Position numbers and translations under genes: made by a program. A DNA stretch of 64,000 nucleotides. Origin: Eustoma russellianum (lineage: Eukaryota; Streptophyta; Magnoliopsida; Gentianales; Gentianaceae). The notes under the pieces were generated by a model, which had not been told where the DNA came from, made no database searches, and saw nothing but the letters and a program-made list of their open reading frames with translations. Of this stretch, positions 42,364 to 55,564 are shown piece after piece. The stretch covers positions 18,518,561 to 18,582,560 of the forward strand of contig AP025042.1 in assembly GCA_036186865.1 (NCBI GenBank), in the 5' to 3' direction. How positions within the stretch are numbered: position 1 is the first letter of the stretch; every line of letters begins with the position of its first letter.

Positions 42364-45004
42364 GATTTTTTTAAAAGGCACATACACATATATCCCAACG
42401 TACTACCGACACGTTATATATTTTACGTACGTACGTTCACGTCACACCACTATATTTAACTCATATTTATGAGTATACTCAGGTCTTATATCATATGATA
42501 TAAGTCATGGTGATGAAAAATTTATTACGACACGTTAAAAGGTTCTAAACCAAAAATTGTCATATCAGGTGAATACTGTAACTTCGCCAACATGTGACGT
42601 ACTTGCCATATATAGATGACCAGCCCCTACACTTCAAAAATGGCCACAAATTTCGTGGCTTACATGGTGTGTACAGCCATAAAATCATTCCATGTTGGCA
42701 CACACAAATCAACCTCAATTAAGGTCAAATTGTGGAAATTCTAAATTCAATTTTGTCACATGTTGGGCGCCACTTTAGATCAGCCTAAGTGTTGAATATT
42801 AAAGTTTAATTTATGTATATTATGTGTAACATAATATATAACATGTGCAAAAAGTTGGAATTTAATCGGAGAAAAATCGGGTAATCGACAAACGTCGAAA
42901 ATTTAGTTTTCTACGAACACGACACATGGAACATTTTTGGCATGGCATATAACATGTATCTAGACACTTTTTACATACTTCATACATTCTAAAGTGTTCT
43001 AGAAAAATTAATTAAGGGCTGATTGGAATATACCATATGTGTATAATTAAATGTGCACTATTTTACAAAGTTTACAAAAATATAATTCAACACACGTATA
43101 TTCACACCACACGCCTAAACCAGCCATGTTGGAGCATATGTGGAGCTTTTTTGGCATCTTGATTGGCCAAGAATGAAGCATGCAATGTTGGTGACATAAA
43201 GAAAAGAACTACAAAAGGTAACATTTCAAACTTTGTCACATTTGTGACACATGCTGAAAATTCAGCATGTGTAGTCTAGGCTGGCCGAAATTTTGTCACT
43301 TTATGAGGCATATTTTGTTATCTTGAATAATGTGGATTAATTGGGAGATAGTATAGAAGTATTTTGAATATTTTATAGAATTGAAATGGTGATATCTTTG
43401 AATATCACACATGCTGAAATTTCAGCATGTGTGGGAATGTATATGGCCGATTTCTAGGCCTTATTGGTGACTAATTTTTATTCCAAAAATGATAAGAATA
43501 TCTTGTACTAAATGGTGATTGATTTCTTGGATTAAATCAAAGTAAACTTGGCAATATTTTGAATAAAATGCAAATGCTACATATGCTGAAATTTCAGCAT
43601 GTGCAAGAGATGTTAATGGCTGATTTTTTTCATACAAATTGGAGTTATTTGCCTAGCTAATTTTGTGGGATGATCTTGTGACTTATGGTAATAAGTTTAT
43701 GGCTAATTGACACATGCTTTTTGAGGTTTAATTTCAGATTTATCTAGTCATCAAGTGATGACAACATTCATCCAATCAATGAGTGCCAAGTAAGCAAGAG
43801 CTTAATGATCATCCAATGAGGAGATGCCAAGTAAGCAAAAACATGTCACAATGATGCAATACACTCTTCCAATGACTTAGAAGATAATTTTCAAGAGGAG
43901 GAGAATTCTATAAGGGGCGGCCAACTTGATAAAAAGGAAGGAAGAGAGCAAAACAAAAACAAGAACAAGTCTTGCAAATTCCAAGATCAAAAACGTCTTC
44001 CATCTCTTCTTTCTACACTCTCTTTCTTTCTTCTCTCTAAAAGCCTATTGTAATCATATTCATATACTTGAATAGGCTTCATATAGACCACCACATATTC
44101 TTTTTATCATTGTAAAAGATTGATCAAGGTGTGATCAACCTTGCACTTGCAAGGTGGTGGTGTTCGTGATCATTGTATTTTCATACAAGGTTTGTAAAGG
44201 GTTGGAGTTGGTGTGTAACTCCATCAACTCTGTGGTAAGATGTTCTTTATGTTGTGTGATTAGTGCTAACCGAGTAAGGTGTCCTCGAAGACTGGAGTAG
44301 GTTGTTTATAACCGAACCAGTATAAAATTCCTGGTGTTATTTACTTTCAGCACTTACTTTCAGTTTCAGCACTGTTTGTAATTTTTGATCACGTTGGTAA
44401 AAATAGTAAAAAAATTTCAAAAATCACGAACCTTTCCAGAGTTATAGCCACACGTGTTAAGGTTCTTTTGGCGTAAATTTCAACCGTTTTGGACAAGTAT
44501 AAGTCATCCAAACGCCCAAAGTTCTGAGACTAGTGCAGTCTGATTTTCAGACTTGCAAAGGTTGAGACTTTGATCGTATTTGACTAACTTTCCAAAAGAA
44601 TTTTTCAAAACTGTTTCAACCCATTTAAGTAAAACTAATAAGGGGTTAGTCATTAAATTTTCAGAGAATTTGGAGTTACGGTTTAATAGGAATTAATTTT
44701 TCAAATCAGAGTACCGTTTCTGGCAGATTTGCGCAATTTGACCACCAACAATTTTTCAAGGGGTTAGAGGTTGAATTTTAATCTGAAATGTTTATGAGAT
44801 ACTAAGAACATCTGATACTAAGTTCTCTCCAAATTTCAGAATTTTTGAAGACCTTCAACCTAGTTTTTAAAACGTTTCAAAACTGGTCCTGAAAACAGAA
44901 ACTGTTTTCAGAAGTTGGGTTTTTGGTTTAAAACAATTTTAAAAATCACATTTTCCGCACCCACTATTCAACCCCCCTTCTAGTGGTGCCTTGCAGATCC
45001 TACA
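40586..45004 (+). mobile_element. Oppositely oriented family LTR, partly duplicated in tandem
   Basis: Reverse complement of the family LTR, ending ...GGTGCCTTGCAGATCCTACA at 45004 with no PBS after it. It consists of a truncated first copy (40586 to about 42015) and a nearly complete second copy (about 42016-45004), giving a period of roughly 1.7 kb. It interrupts the 5' LTR of copy 2, with about 85 bp of the target LTR missing and no TSD recognised. It contains the three-hairpin array in each copy. Confidence 0.75.
42311..42360. repeat. (AT)n microsatellite
   Basis: About 25 uninterrupted AT units inside the oppositely oriented LTR. The equivalent spot at 40631-40640 has only a few units. 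Confidence 0.95.
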
Positions 45005-45643
45005 TTTATATGGTAAGTGCGTGACATGTTGGTGAAGTTTCAGTAGTCACCCGATACGACAAATTTATGTTTATGACCTTATTACATGTCATTATCATTT
45101 TGATAGTAGTATGACTTCAAATATATGATATAAGATCTGTATATACTCATAAATATAAGGTGTATATAGTGGTGTGATGTCGACGTACGTGTATAATATA
45201 TATGACGTGTCAGTAGAACGTCGGAACATAAGTATATAGTTTGTCGTAAAAAATATGGGTATATAATATGTGTATGTATGTGGTGTGTATATTGAGGTGT
45301 GGATATGAGGAGACTTTCCATTTCAAGTTTGTTGTCATATAGCTCTCTCCAAATATGTCTTCATTTAATGAACTAGTTGGTTCATTGACTTAAGCACTTC
45401 ACTTAATGAACTAGTTTAGTTCATTAATCATGGCACCTGAAAATAGTATAAAGACAACAAATGTTTGTCATATGATGTAAGCTTTAACGCTTCATGGCAC
45501 GTTAGTACGGCAACATTATATATAAATATGTAAAGCATTTTTATCACGTGCATATATCAAGTAACACTTATTTCATGCATTTTGTACACACGTAACATTT
45601 AAATCATGCATTTTCAAATCACTCAAACTCCGATTTGTCAACA
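45005..45643 (-). repeat. Gag-only copy 2, 5' LTR, second part
   Basis: Resumes the family LTR with TTTATATGGTAAGTGCGTGA and runs to TTTGTCAACA, the LTR end. Open frames here are not genes. Confidence 0.78.
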
Positions 45644-45893
45644 AATTCTGGTACTATGATATTATTTTCTCCCATCTCACTCCAATATAGATTGGATCTA
45701 CAATTCCTCACAATATGGTGCCTCAAAAGATGTCATCTGAATACTGGCATGGTAACTGTTATTTTATGCAAACTCTACCAATGTCACATACATATCCAAG
45801 TCACCACGAAGCTCTAAGATACAAACTCTCAACATGTTGTCCAAAGTTTGAATCGTCCGTTCAGTTTGTCTATCTGCTTAAGGATGAAATGTA
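45644..45893 (-). pseudogene. Gypsy integrase C-terminal fragment
   Basis: The minus strand reads a gypsy integrase segment: STFHP, then after a stop ADRQTERTIQTL, LRVCILEL and FA-stop-NNSYHASIQMT. Two stops and no flanking domains. It abuts the RT fragment in the opposite orientation at a GATATC palindrome. Confidence 0.85.
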
Positions 45894-47390
45894 GATATCA
45901 TCAATTGAAGATCAAGGCGGAGGATGTTGATAAGACCGCTTTTCGTATGAGATATGGACATTATGAGTTCTTGGTGATGCCGTTTGGTTTGACTAACGCT
46001 CCAGCGACGTTTATGGACTTGATGAACACAGTGTTTCAAGATCAGTTGGATAAGTTTGTAGTTGTCTTCATCAATGATATTCCGATATATTCACCAGATG
46101 AGATGACTCGTACGAAGCATTTGAGAGTAGCACTAAATGTAGTAAGAGAGAAGCAGTTGTATGCTAAGTTCAGCAAGTGTGAGTTTTGGCTTCCCAGTGT
46201 TGCATTCCTGGGTCATGTTGTGTCAAAAAAATGGTATCTCAGTGAATTCGAAAAAGATTGAGGCTATTACAGAATGGCTAAGACCAACAAATGTGACCGA
46301 GGTCAGGAGTTTCTTGGGACTAGCATATAATTATTATTGGAAGTTTGTTGAAGGATTTTCACAGATTGCAGTGCCACTGACTCGACTGACATAGAAGAAC
46401 ACGATATGATTGGACTTTTGACTGCGAGCAGAGCTTTGCCGAGCTTAAGAAGAGATTGACATCAGTGCCGATATTAGCACAACTAATCACCGGGGAAGGA
46501 TTCGTGGTGTATAGTGACGCTTCTATGGATGTGCTAGGTTGTGTGTTGACATAGAAAGATCGGGTAATTGCGTATGCATTGAGACAGTTGAAGCCCTACG
46601 AGTAGAATTACCCCACCCATGACCTGGAGCTAGCAGCAGTTGTCTTTGCGCTTAAGATTTGGAGGCATTATCTATAAGATGAGAGATGCGAGATTTACAC
46701 GGATCACAAAAGTTTGAAGTATCTCTTCACCCAGAAGGAGCTAAAAATAACAGCGGAGATGGCTAGAGTTGATGAAGGATTACGATCTCGTGATTCATTA
46801 TCATCTGGGTAAGGCGAATAAGGTGGAGATGCACTGAGTAGAAAGTCAAACCACGCCCGGCAGACCCCACTTGAGAGAGAGATCGTTGAGTTTGAGTTAG
46901 ACATGATTGAGTCGACCGTGAATGTTCTGGCTATGGTGATGATTACACCGACATTGATTGATCAGTTTAAAGAAGACCAAAAGAATGATATTGAGTTGAT
47001 GAAAATCGCCAAGGAGTTGAAAGAAGAATCAAGCAAGGACTTTAGGATTCATGGTGATGGCCGTCTATGGTTTCGCTGCATATTATGTGTACCCAGTGTT
47101 GATGGTCTTAAGAAGGATATTATGACTGAGGCACATAGTTTGAAATTATCGATTCATCCCAGGGCTACGCAGATGTATCAGGATCTTAAGAGAATTATTG
47201 GTGAAACGGGAAGAAGAGATAGATTGCGGAGTTCATCAAGCATTGCCTTGTATGTCAGCAGGTAAAAGCATAGCATCAGCGTCCGGTCGGTTTATTACAA
47301 CCACTTGAGATCCCCAAGTGGAAGTAGAAGCATATCATGATGGACTTCATTACCAGACTTCCTAAGACCCATAACGGATATCATACTATC
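45894..47390 (+). pseudogene. Gypsy pol remnant: RT, RNase H, integrase N-part
   Basis: From YHQLKIKAED at 45896 through MPFGLTNAPATFMDLMN, the RT active site FINDIPIYS (Asn codon 46073-46075 replacing the first Asp of FIDD), KFSKCEFWL and FLGHVVS. Degenerate RNase H follows (46400-46850: YSDAS, Y.THDLEL), then the integrase zinc-finger region (SIHPRATQMYQDLKR, about 47150). Several frameshifts and stops. Cut at 47390 by the LTR of gag-only copy 3. The chromovirus/Tekay-type motifs are inferred from general gypsy knowledge. Confidence 0.88.
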
Positions 47391-50225
47391 TGTAGGATCT
47401 GCAAGGCACCACTAGAAGGGGGGTTGAATAGTGGGTGCACACAATGTGGTTTTTAAAATTTGTTTAAACCAAAAACTCAACTTCTGAAAATAGTTTCTGT
47501 TTTAAGGATCAGTTTTAAAACGTTTTGAAAAATTGGTTCCAGGTCTTCAAAATTTCTGAAATTTGTAGAGAACTTAGCCTCAGATGTTATGAGTGTCTCC
47601 TAAAAATTTCAGATTTAAATTCAACCTCTAACTCCTTGAAAATTCGTTGGTGGTCAGATTGCGCAAATCTGCCAGAAACGGTAGACTGATTTGAAAACAT
47701 AATTTCTATTTGTACGTAACTCCAAATGCTCTGAAAATTTAAAGACTAACCCCTTATATGTTTTATTTAAATGGGTTCAAACAGTTTTGAAAAATTCTTT
47801 TGGGAAGTCAGTCAAATACTATCAAAGTCTCAACCTTTGTAAACCTGAAAATCAGACTGCACTAGTCTCAGATCTTTGGACGTTTGGATGACTTATACTT
47901 ATCCAAAAGGGTTGAAACTTGTGCCAAATAAACCTTAAGACGTGTGAATATGATACTGGAAATTTTTGTAATTTTTGAAATACGTTTACTATTTTTACGA
48001 GCGTGATCAAAATCGATAAACAGTGCTGAAACAGAAAGTAAGTACTTAAAGTAAATGACACCAAGAATTTTATACTGGTTCGGTTATCAACAACCTACTC
48101 CAGTCTTCGAGGACAACTTCCTCGGTTAGCACTAATCACCAAACACAAAATAACACCTTACCACAGGGTTGATGGAGTTACACACCAACTCCAACCCGTT
48201 ACAAACCTTGTATGAGAATACAAAACACACGAACACCACCACCTTGCAAGTTCAAGATTGATCACACCTTGATCAATCTTTTACAACAATGAAAAGAATA
48301 TGTGGTGTTCTAGATGAAGTCTATTCAAGATGTATGAATATGAATACAATAGGCTTTTAGAGAAAAGAAAGAAAGAAAGGTAGAAGAAGAAAGTCTAGAA
48401 AACTTTTTTCGCTTTTTGCACTTGTGAGACTTGTCTTGTTTTTGATTTGCTCTTCTTCTCTCTTTTTATCAAGATGTGGCGCCACCCTTTAGCCTTTTCT
48501 TCCCTTTGGAAATTATCTTTTAAGTCATTGGAAGAATATCTTGCATCATTGTGACATGCACTTGCTTACTTGGCAACTCCTCATTGAATGATCATTAAGC
48601 CTTTGCTTACTTGGCACTCATTGATTGGATGAAACTTGTCATCATTTGATGACTGTATAAACCTGAGAATAACACTTAAAACATGTGCCAAAATAATCAT
48701 AAAAACATTGCCAATTTTCTCACAATCAATCCCACGTAATTTGGAGAACAAATTGGTCTCATTCATGACCATAAAATCGGTCAACTCGTTCCTTCACATG
48801 CTGAAATTTTTAGCATGTGCAATATTCTAGACATATTCAAAATATTGCCATAGTAGTATTATATCAATCCCTTGAAAATGAAGAGACAAATATATCACAA
48901 TTAAGATGCAATTTTCGGCCACTATTCACATGTGCTGAAAATTTTCAGCATGTGTTGCATTTTTGAAATCTTTCCTTGTGTGTTGCCTCCTTCAAAGTCA
49001 CCCATCATGTGTGGCTTATTTTTCACCAATTAAAATGCCAAATAAGTGTCAAATAAGCTGCATCTAAGCTCCATCATGGCTGAAGTGGCGTGTGATATGG
49101 CATATACACGTGCTGAATTTATTTTTACAAACTGTGTAAAATAGTGCACACATATGGTATATTCCAATCAGCCCTTAAATGAATTTTCTAGAACACTTTG
49201 ATATGTATGAAATATGTAAAAAGTGTCTAGATACATGTTATATGACATGCCAAAAATGTTCCATGTGTCATGTATGCAGAAAACCGAATTTTTGACGCTT
49301 ATCGATTACCTGATTTTTCTCTAATTAAATTCCAACTTTTTGCACATTTATATATATTATGTTACACATAATATACATAAATTAAACTTTAATATTCAGC
49401 TCATGAGGCTGATTAAAGTGGCGCCTAGACATGTGACAAAATTGAAATTGGAATCTCCACAATTTGGCCTTAATGTGGGGTGATTTGTGTGTGCCAACAT
49501 GGAATGATTTTATGGCTGCACATACCATGTAAGCCACGAAATTTATGGCTATTTTTGAGGTGTAGGGGCTGGACATCTATTTATGGCAAGTACTTGACAC
49601 GTTGGCAAAGTTTCGCTATTCGCCCGATACGACAATTTTCGGTTTAGAACCTTTTAACGTGTCGTATTAAATTTGTCATCACCATGACTTATATCATATG
49701 ATACAAGACCTGAATATACTCATAAATATGAGTCAAATATAGTGGTGTGACGTTAACATACGTACGTAAAATATATGACGTGCCGGTAGTACGTTGGAAT
49801 ATATGTGTATGTGCCTTTTTCAAAAAATCTGAAAATATATATATATACATATATAATATGGTGTGTAAATGTGTGGAGAGGAGAGTGGAAGACTTTCCTT
49901 TCTTCACCTTGTTGCCTTTGTGCCTTTTCAAAATATGGCTTCCTTTAATGAACTACTTAGTTTAATTAACTAAGTACTTCACTTAATGAACTAGTTTAGT
50001 TCATTAATGGTGGCACCTGAAAATAGTTCAAACACAACAAATGTGTGCCATTTGATGTAAGCTTTAAAGGTTCATGGCTCGTTAGTACGACAACATTATA
50101 TATGAACTATATAAGGCAAGTTTTATGCAACAACGTGTCATGTCATAAAATATGTCATGCATTTATTTAGTTCACGTTATTTAAATCATGCATTTTGAAA
50201 TCACTCAAACCCTTTTTTCTCAACA
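47391..50225 (-). repeat. Gag-only element copy 3, 3' LTR (sense minus)
   Basis: 2835 bp from TGTAGGATCTGCAAGGCACC to TTTTCTCAACA on the plus strand, homologous to 9446-12501 but clearly diverged. It contains the TATACTGGTTCGGT block and the palindromic hairpins. The rest of the element would lie beyond the Tekay array, outside the window. Confidence 0.88.
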
Positions 50226-50674
50226 ATCTCTCCCTTTTGATGATTTATAAAATAACCTACATACGTGATTTAAATCTTGTCGCTCCCGCTTCAATCGTGC
50301 ACAAATTCAAAATTTGAATTTCACATTTCAAGTTCGCTCCCCCTTGATTTGTGCAATCAATCTTTCTCTCTCCCCCCTTAAATCATGCAATCTCTCCCCA
50401 TTTATTTTGGAAAGACAATCAAAAGCGCGTGTAAAGAAGAAAAAAAATCATGCATTTTAAATAATCTCAAATGTGCGTTCTTAAGGGTTATTTATTCAAC
50501 CCTTTGAGAGTGTCCCTTTTGGTACCCAAATTTGAGTGACCTTTCTAGGTCTTCCAAAAGGTGAGAAAGGTGATGAAAACACATAATATACTTTAGGGGA
50601 AAATGCGTTTGGCCTTTGACCGAGAATCTCATCATGCATATAGTATGATTTTCGTTTTTGGTTTGCATGCACGG
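50226..50674 (-). mobile_element. Gag-only copy 3, internal edge with PPT cluster
   Basis: Starts with the PPT (plus strand ATCTCTCCCTTTTGATGATT), then more CTCCCCCTT-type motifs to about 50405, and follows copy 1 up to the region near its gag stop. Interrupted at 50675 by the Tekay-like array. Confidence 0.8.
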
Positions 50675-53600
50675 TGTTGTACCTCACGAAAATCGTACTG
50701 TACTAGAAGCTCGTATGTTGTGGCGTAATGAAATAATAATTTCTCCAAGTGCATTTTAGTAAGTTATATTAGTATTTCTTTACCTAAATTTCCTCTAAGA
50801 TAGATACGATATAATTATACAAATGGACATCGTGAGTGCGTAAAATGACTCTTTAGCCCTCTAAGACTTTGTAAATTCGGCCATAAGGCCTTGATGGGCC
50901 TTAGAATAATTTTTTTAGAAGACTAACCCAAGTGGTCTTCCCAAAAGCAAGACTCACAACCTGTACAAGAAATTAGATATTATAAGTAATATTATACTTA
51001 TATAAGTATGAATAAACAATGAATGAAAAGACCAAAAATAACCCCCATAACCCCAAGAAAATTCGGCCACCATGAGGAAGGGTCTAGAAAACTACATAGT
51101 CTACTCCTCTTAGATATTTTACAATAAAAAAGAAAGAAAGAGGGGTCATGGGAATTCGGCCATTACACATAGGGAAGGGGGAAGATTCCCTTTTTCTCAT
51201 CTTGAAAAAGAAAGAAAGGAAAAAGTATGTCAAAAAGCTTACACTACAACATGCATTAGTACTTTTCACAAAAGCCTCCCATTTCTCTTATGACCACCCC
51301 AACCAAGAAAAAGTTCAACCACTCTCTCCCCACTCAAGATGGAACCGGTGAAGGCAAAGAGACTCCCCAAGAAATACAAATTTTTACCTCAACATTGTTC
51401 CACTTTCTTATGCTAACAAGAAAACAAAATATCACCCCTCTCCAACTCTCTCTTTGACCGGCCAACATAACCCAAGAAAAGAGAGGCACTCCTTCAAGAT
51501 ATTCCATTTCTCAAGACCCACATACCTTTTTTTTACATCTCATTTACATTCAAAATGAAGAACACTCTCTCTCCAAACATTGTTGCAATTTCGGTCACAA
51601 CAGGAAGGATTTCATCTCTCCCTTGTCCTCCTCCAAGCCGTCCCTACCATCTTCAAGATCACCATCACCCTCCTCCATTTCATCTCAACCAAATCAAGCC
51701 TCTCTAAATTAGACACTACCTCAGTACTCTTCCCTTTGAAGAAGATAAGAAGCTCACCACCACACCAAAGTCTCGGCAACTAAGAGGAGTTCCCAAGGAA
51801 ACTTATTCAAGCTACTTCAAAACACCATCTCCAATTCCTCTAAGAAACCGTGAGTCCTGCACCACCGTAGGAGAACTTAAAACTCAAAAGGTTGAAGGAG
51901 TTCTAAGAGGCTTAGATCATCAAACAACACCACCAAGGAAGAAGACGGTGATTTTTAAGCTCTATGGAGGACCAAGTATCGAGACTCCACCTTTGTGCAA
52001 AGAGGCAAGTGTTCCTTGTTATCTTCCATGAGACCTTGACGAATAATAAATGAGATGGTTTAGTGATTTTTAGGACTTTAATCTTGCCTTGTCTAAGTTT
52101 ATATGAAGTAAATACCATGCAAGAATTTTTCTAAGGTTCACTATAATGAGCTTTGCGGGTAGCATGCAAAGGGATTTAGGAAGAAATTCTTGCAACTAGG
52201 CTAATGGTCCCTCCTATGAAATGAAATAAGTTGAAATTGAAGGTATCTATAAACCCCTGACCCACCGTTTTATGTGTTCTAAGGGAACAAGATGACTCAT
52301 CTTTATTGTGTCACTGGAATTGTTGTAAGCTTTCTCGAATGTTGGAAACTTAGGAACTATTTGTAGGCCTTCAATCTTGACCCACGCATGACTAAAGAAT
52401 GATACTAAGTATGTTAAAATGTGAGTAAAGGACCAATAATTGAGGGAATAAGACAAAGGAGGGGTATAGCAAAGATGAGAGGTGATTAAAAGGCAAATGG
52501 GTGGGGGAAATTCCCTCCACACCCCACGGTTTTTGCAATAGTTTTATGGGGGGGATTTTTTTCTTTGCTATGAGCTGAGGGTGGTCTAGGAACTATTTTC
52601 ATAACTGAATTTCACTTAAATTAATGGGTAAGGGACTGTTTGGTCAATGACCTTGTGGGATGAATTTTAGGACCTACATCGATAAGTCTACAATGGATTT
52701 TGGGAGATGGACGACTCCAAGTCTAGTACAAGAACAAGCTCAAATCAAGGCTCATAAGGCAAGTATACAATGATCTCTCATGATTTACTTAAAGAGTTAG
52801 TGACTTGAATGACCAGAGGTTCTTAAGGTTTGATCTTTAGTAGAATATCCTAAGTTTGAGATTACATCTTAAAGATTTCTTAAGGATAATGCATTGCATG
52901 TGGCTTATTCTCTCAAAGATGGAATCTTTTATTTCATGCATTAATATTCAAGGCTGTTTTAAGGTGATTTATGATGCAACCAAGTGAGTCTAGGCAAGAA
53001 TGATTCTCATTTGAAACTTGGAAGATCTATGGAAAAGCATGCATGTGTAAGATAAGAGCTTTATGAAGTTGTTAGTAAGATAAGTTTAAGATGAGTCTTG
53101 AACATGATTGCATGCTTGATTATGTGCTGAAAATGTGATGAAAAGCATTCCTTAAGTTTCGGCCTAAAGGAAAGAAAAGAGGAGGTGCGGTTGTCTTTAA
53201 AGGGGAACCCATGTAGGTACATAAGTGACATTTACTTGTTAGTATCTACATATTGTTTTGTTTGACAAAAATGTGACCTTACAATAGACATGCAATCTGG
53301 ATATTTATGTTACAATAGGGTGTAAGTGGTAGCCAATAATATGTTTCATGGGAATATGGTGAATGATGGGTATTTAACTTGAATAGAAGAACAAATGGTA
53401 AAACTACTGGAACTGGACTTAATGAAGTGACGTTTTCAATGACCTAAGAACTAACCTTGCAGGCCTTAAATGAAGCTAATTTTTGGCACACAGTTAGCCT
53501 TATGAATGTAGCACAAGTGGGAGTTAGAATTTTGTTAAAATAAGCTAAGGATTATTTTTAAGAAATTACGCGGTAAAACTTCTCTAGTAGCAAATTCTGG

Positions 53601-54590
53601 AGCTAGGTAGATTTGACCACTGACTTCCACGAATTAAAATAGGACCTTATGGACCTTCAATAAATCTGATTTTTGGCAACACCTAACTCCATGAGTGTAG
53701 TAGATATTCCAACTGGAAGTTTGGTAAAATAAGTTATGGTTAATTTTTAATAAAATATTTGGTAAGACTGGCCAGACTTGAAACACGGAAACTGAGCAGA
53801 ATTGTAGCCTCTATTGGTTGGCTTAAAAAGAGACCTTGTAGATGACCAATAAAGCTGATTCTTGGCATGGTAATAATCCTATGAGTGTAGGGAACACTCC
53901 AGCTGGAATTTTGATAAAACAAGTTCTGGATTATTTTATATGAATTAATTAGTCAAACTGCTCAACTAAAATCCCAGGAACCAACATGAAGTTTAGTAAC
54001 GACTTTCTAGACTCAGAAAGGGGACTTAGAGATATGAAAATAGGCTAAATTTCGGTAGGATACTGGTTCCCCATGTTTATGATTGGTGCAAGTTGGAATT
54101 TCTGAAAAACGAATCACGGATGTGTCGCAATTGAATTTTTATTAAAATATGTCAGTTCAGTTTCAGCACCTAACCCAGTTCGGAAAGTAAGTAAATAAAC
54201 TCCTTTACGGTTATTGAAATAATCTAAAATTCTTATGACATGTATCTAAGATTCCACCAAACGTATTTGTGACAAAAGAATTATGGAAATGGACCTAATT
54301 GGTTAGTTTAACCGCCCTATGAATATAAAGTAAAAGTCTCGAAATATTTAGTTTCCAAATTCATGTATGTTGATATGTTATAAGGAATGCATACAATTAT
54401 TCATGTCACAACTTGCATTTCATATCACAGCATGTATCATGCATGATCATGAAACTGATTTTCATGGATTTTATGATGCAAGCAAGTTTTACAAGCGACT
54501 ATGTTTTCGTTATGCATGAAAAGTTTTTACGGTCCCATGTTTTTAAAGAAAGCTTCATGATTCCTTTGCCGGCCAAGCATGCGACTAACC

Positions 54591-54851
54591 CGAGTCCAGA
54601 CCCGGGGTTAATTGGTCTGATGACATGATATGTTCTGGACCCGTTCAGATCCGGGGTTAATTGATCTGATATCTGTTCTGGACACGTTCAGATCCGGAGT
54701 TAATTGATCTGATATCTGTTCTGGACCCGTTCAGATCCGGTGTTAATTGATCTGATATCTGTTCTGGACCCGTTCAGACCCGGGGTTAATTGGTCTGATG
54801 ATATGTTCTGGACCCGCTCAGATCCGGAGTTAATTGATCTGACACTCTGTT
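54591..54851. repeat. 43-bp tandem repeat in Tekay LTR 1
   Basis: About six copies of a unit starting CTGGACCCGTTCAGATCCGG and ending TAATTGATCTGATATCTGTT. Each holds near-palindromic GGATCTGAAC/GTTCAGATCC strings. Confidence 0.92.
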
Positions 54852-55170
54852 TTACGACATGTTACTATATGGGACCAAAACGATGTTTTGACATGACATG
54901 ACATCACGCATTGCATCTTGCATAATTCACGATCATGAGTACATGCTGCATGTTACAGTTAATGGTTATAAGTTATTATTGGTATAGCGTTCCCTAATAA
55001 CATGCCTAAGCCGAACGTCAAGTAAGTACAGGATCTAAGATCAAGTATGAATTATGATTATTTGAGGTCTTTGGGGTAATACATTCATGTTATGATTCTT
55101 TACGTATTTCATGGTAGTTTATTGTATTCTTGCTGGGTGATTTTTATCACTCACACTTTATTTTTCCCCA

Positions 55171-55230
55171 GAGCCGGAAAATGCCAAGATAGAATGGATC
55201 GAGGACGAGCCGAGAGTACCTTATCCATAG
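55171..55230 (+). other. Acceptor-linked short coding-like motif, Tekay LTR 1
   Basis: TTTTTCCCCAG followed by an open stretch E-P-E-N-A-K-I-E-W-I-E-D-E and a TAG 20 codons on. Compare 2248-2325; repeated at 61711-61770, where the one base change is silent. Confidence 0.35.
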
Positions 55231-55552
55231 GCGAGGAGTATGAAGGGAGCTAAGCTTAAGGACTTTTGTGCTGCCAAGACGATTTGTATTATGACTATGT
55301 TTAAACTCTCTGGATTTCGGTTATGTTATTTTGTGGGACTACTACTGTGAGAACTTAGTTATTTCGTAATGCATGTTTAATTTGAAAAGTTTTAATTCTG
55401 CCTAAATTTTACTACCATGTTAAATATTAGCATGGGAGTCCATGGCTTATGTTATGGATTTTCGCATGTTGTGCACGACGCTTTGTACTTTCCTTAGTGA
55501 AGTACGGCGGGTGCACCGTATCCAGACGAGGCCGGGTGCGGGGCACTACAGG

Positions 55553-55564
55553 TGGTATCAGAGC
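55553..55564 (+). other. Primer-binding site, Tekay unit 1
   Basis: TGGTATCAGAGC two bases after the LTR end; initiator tRNA-Met type. Confidence 0.92.

Larger units (their letters stand above)
36361..45643 (-). mobile_element. SIRE-like gag-only element, copy 2 (broken, with nested LTR)
   Basis: Sense strand minus. A 240-bp stub of the 3' LTR (36361-36600) is followed by a 2.28-kb internal region with PPT cluster, gag pseudogene and PBS. The 5' LTR is split into 38883-40585 and 45005-45643 by a family LTR in opposite orientation (40586-45004). The end parts of both LTRs are closely alike (AAAGACAACAAATGTTTG, TTATATATAAATATGTAAAG), showing that they belong together. As in copy 1 there is no pol, which shows that the lack of pol is a family trait and not a result of the gap in copy 1. 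Confidence 0.8.
50675..55550 (+). repeat. Tekay-like LTR 1
   Basis: 4876 bp, TG...CA, ending GGCCGGGTGCGGGGCACTACA-type sequence. Contains a 43-bp tandem array (54591-54851) and the acceptor-linked motif at 55171-55230. Open frames up to 91 codons recur in LTR 2 with it and are not genes. Confidence 0.93.

Noticed and set aside
54591..54851. Regular 43-bp repeats as a CRISPR-like array
   Set aside because: The units are head-to-tail without unique spacers and lie in a plant LTR; they are a minisatellite.
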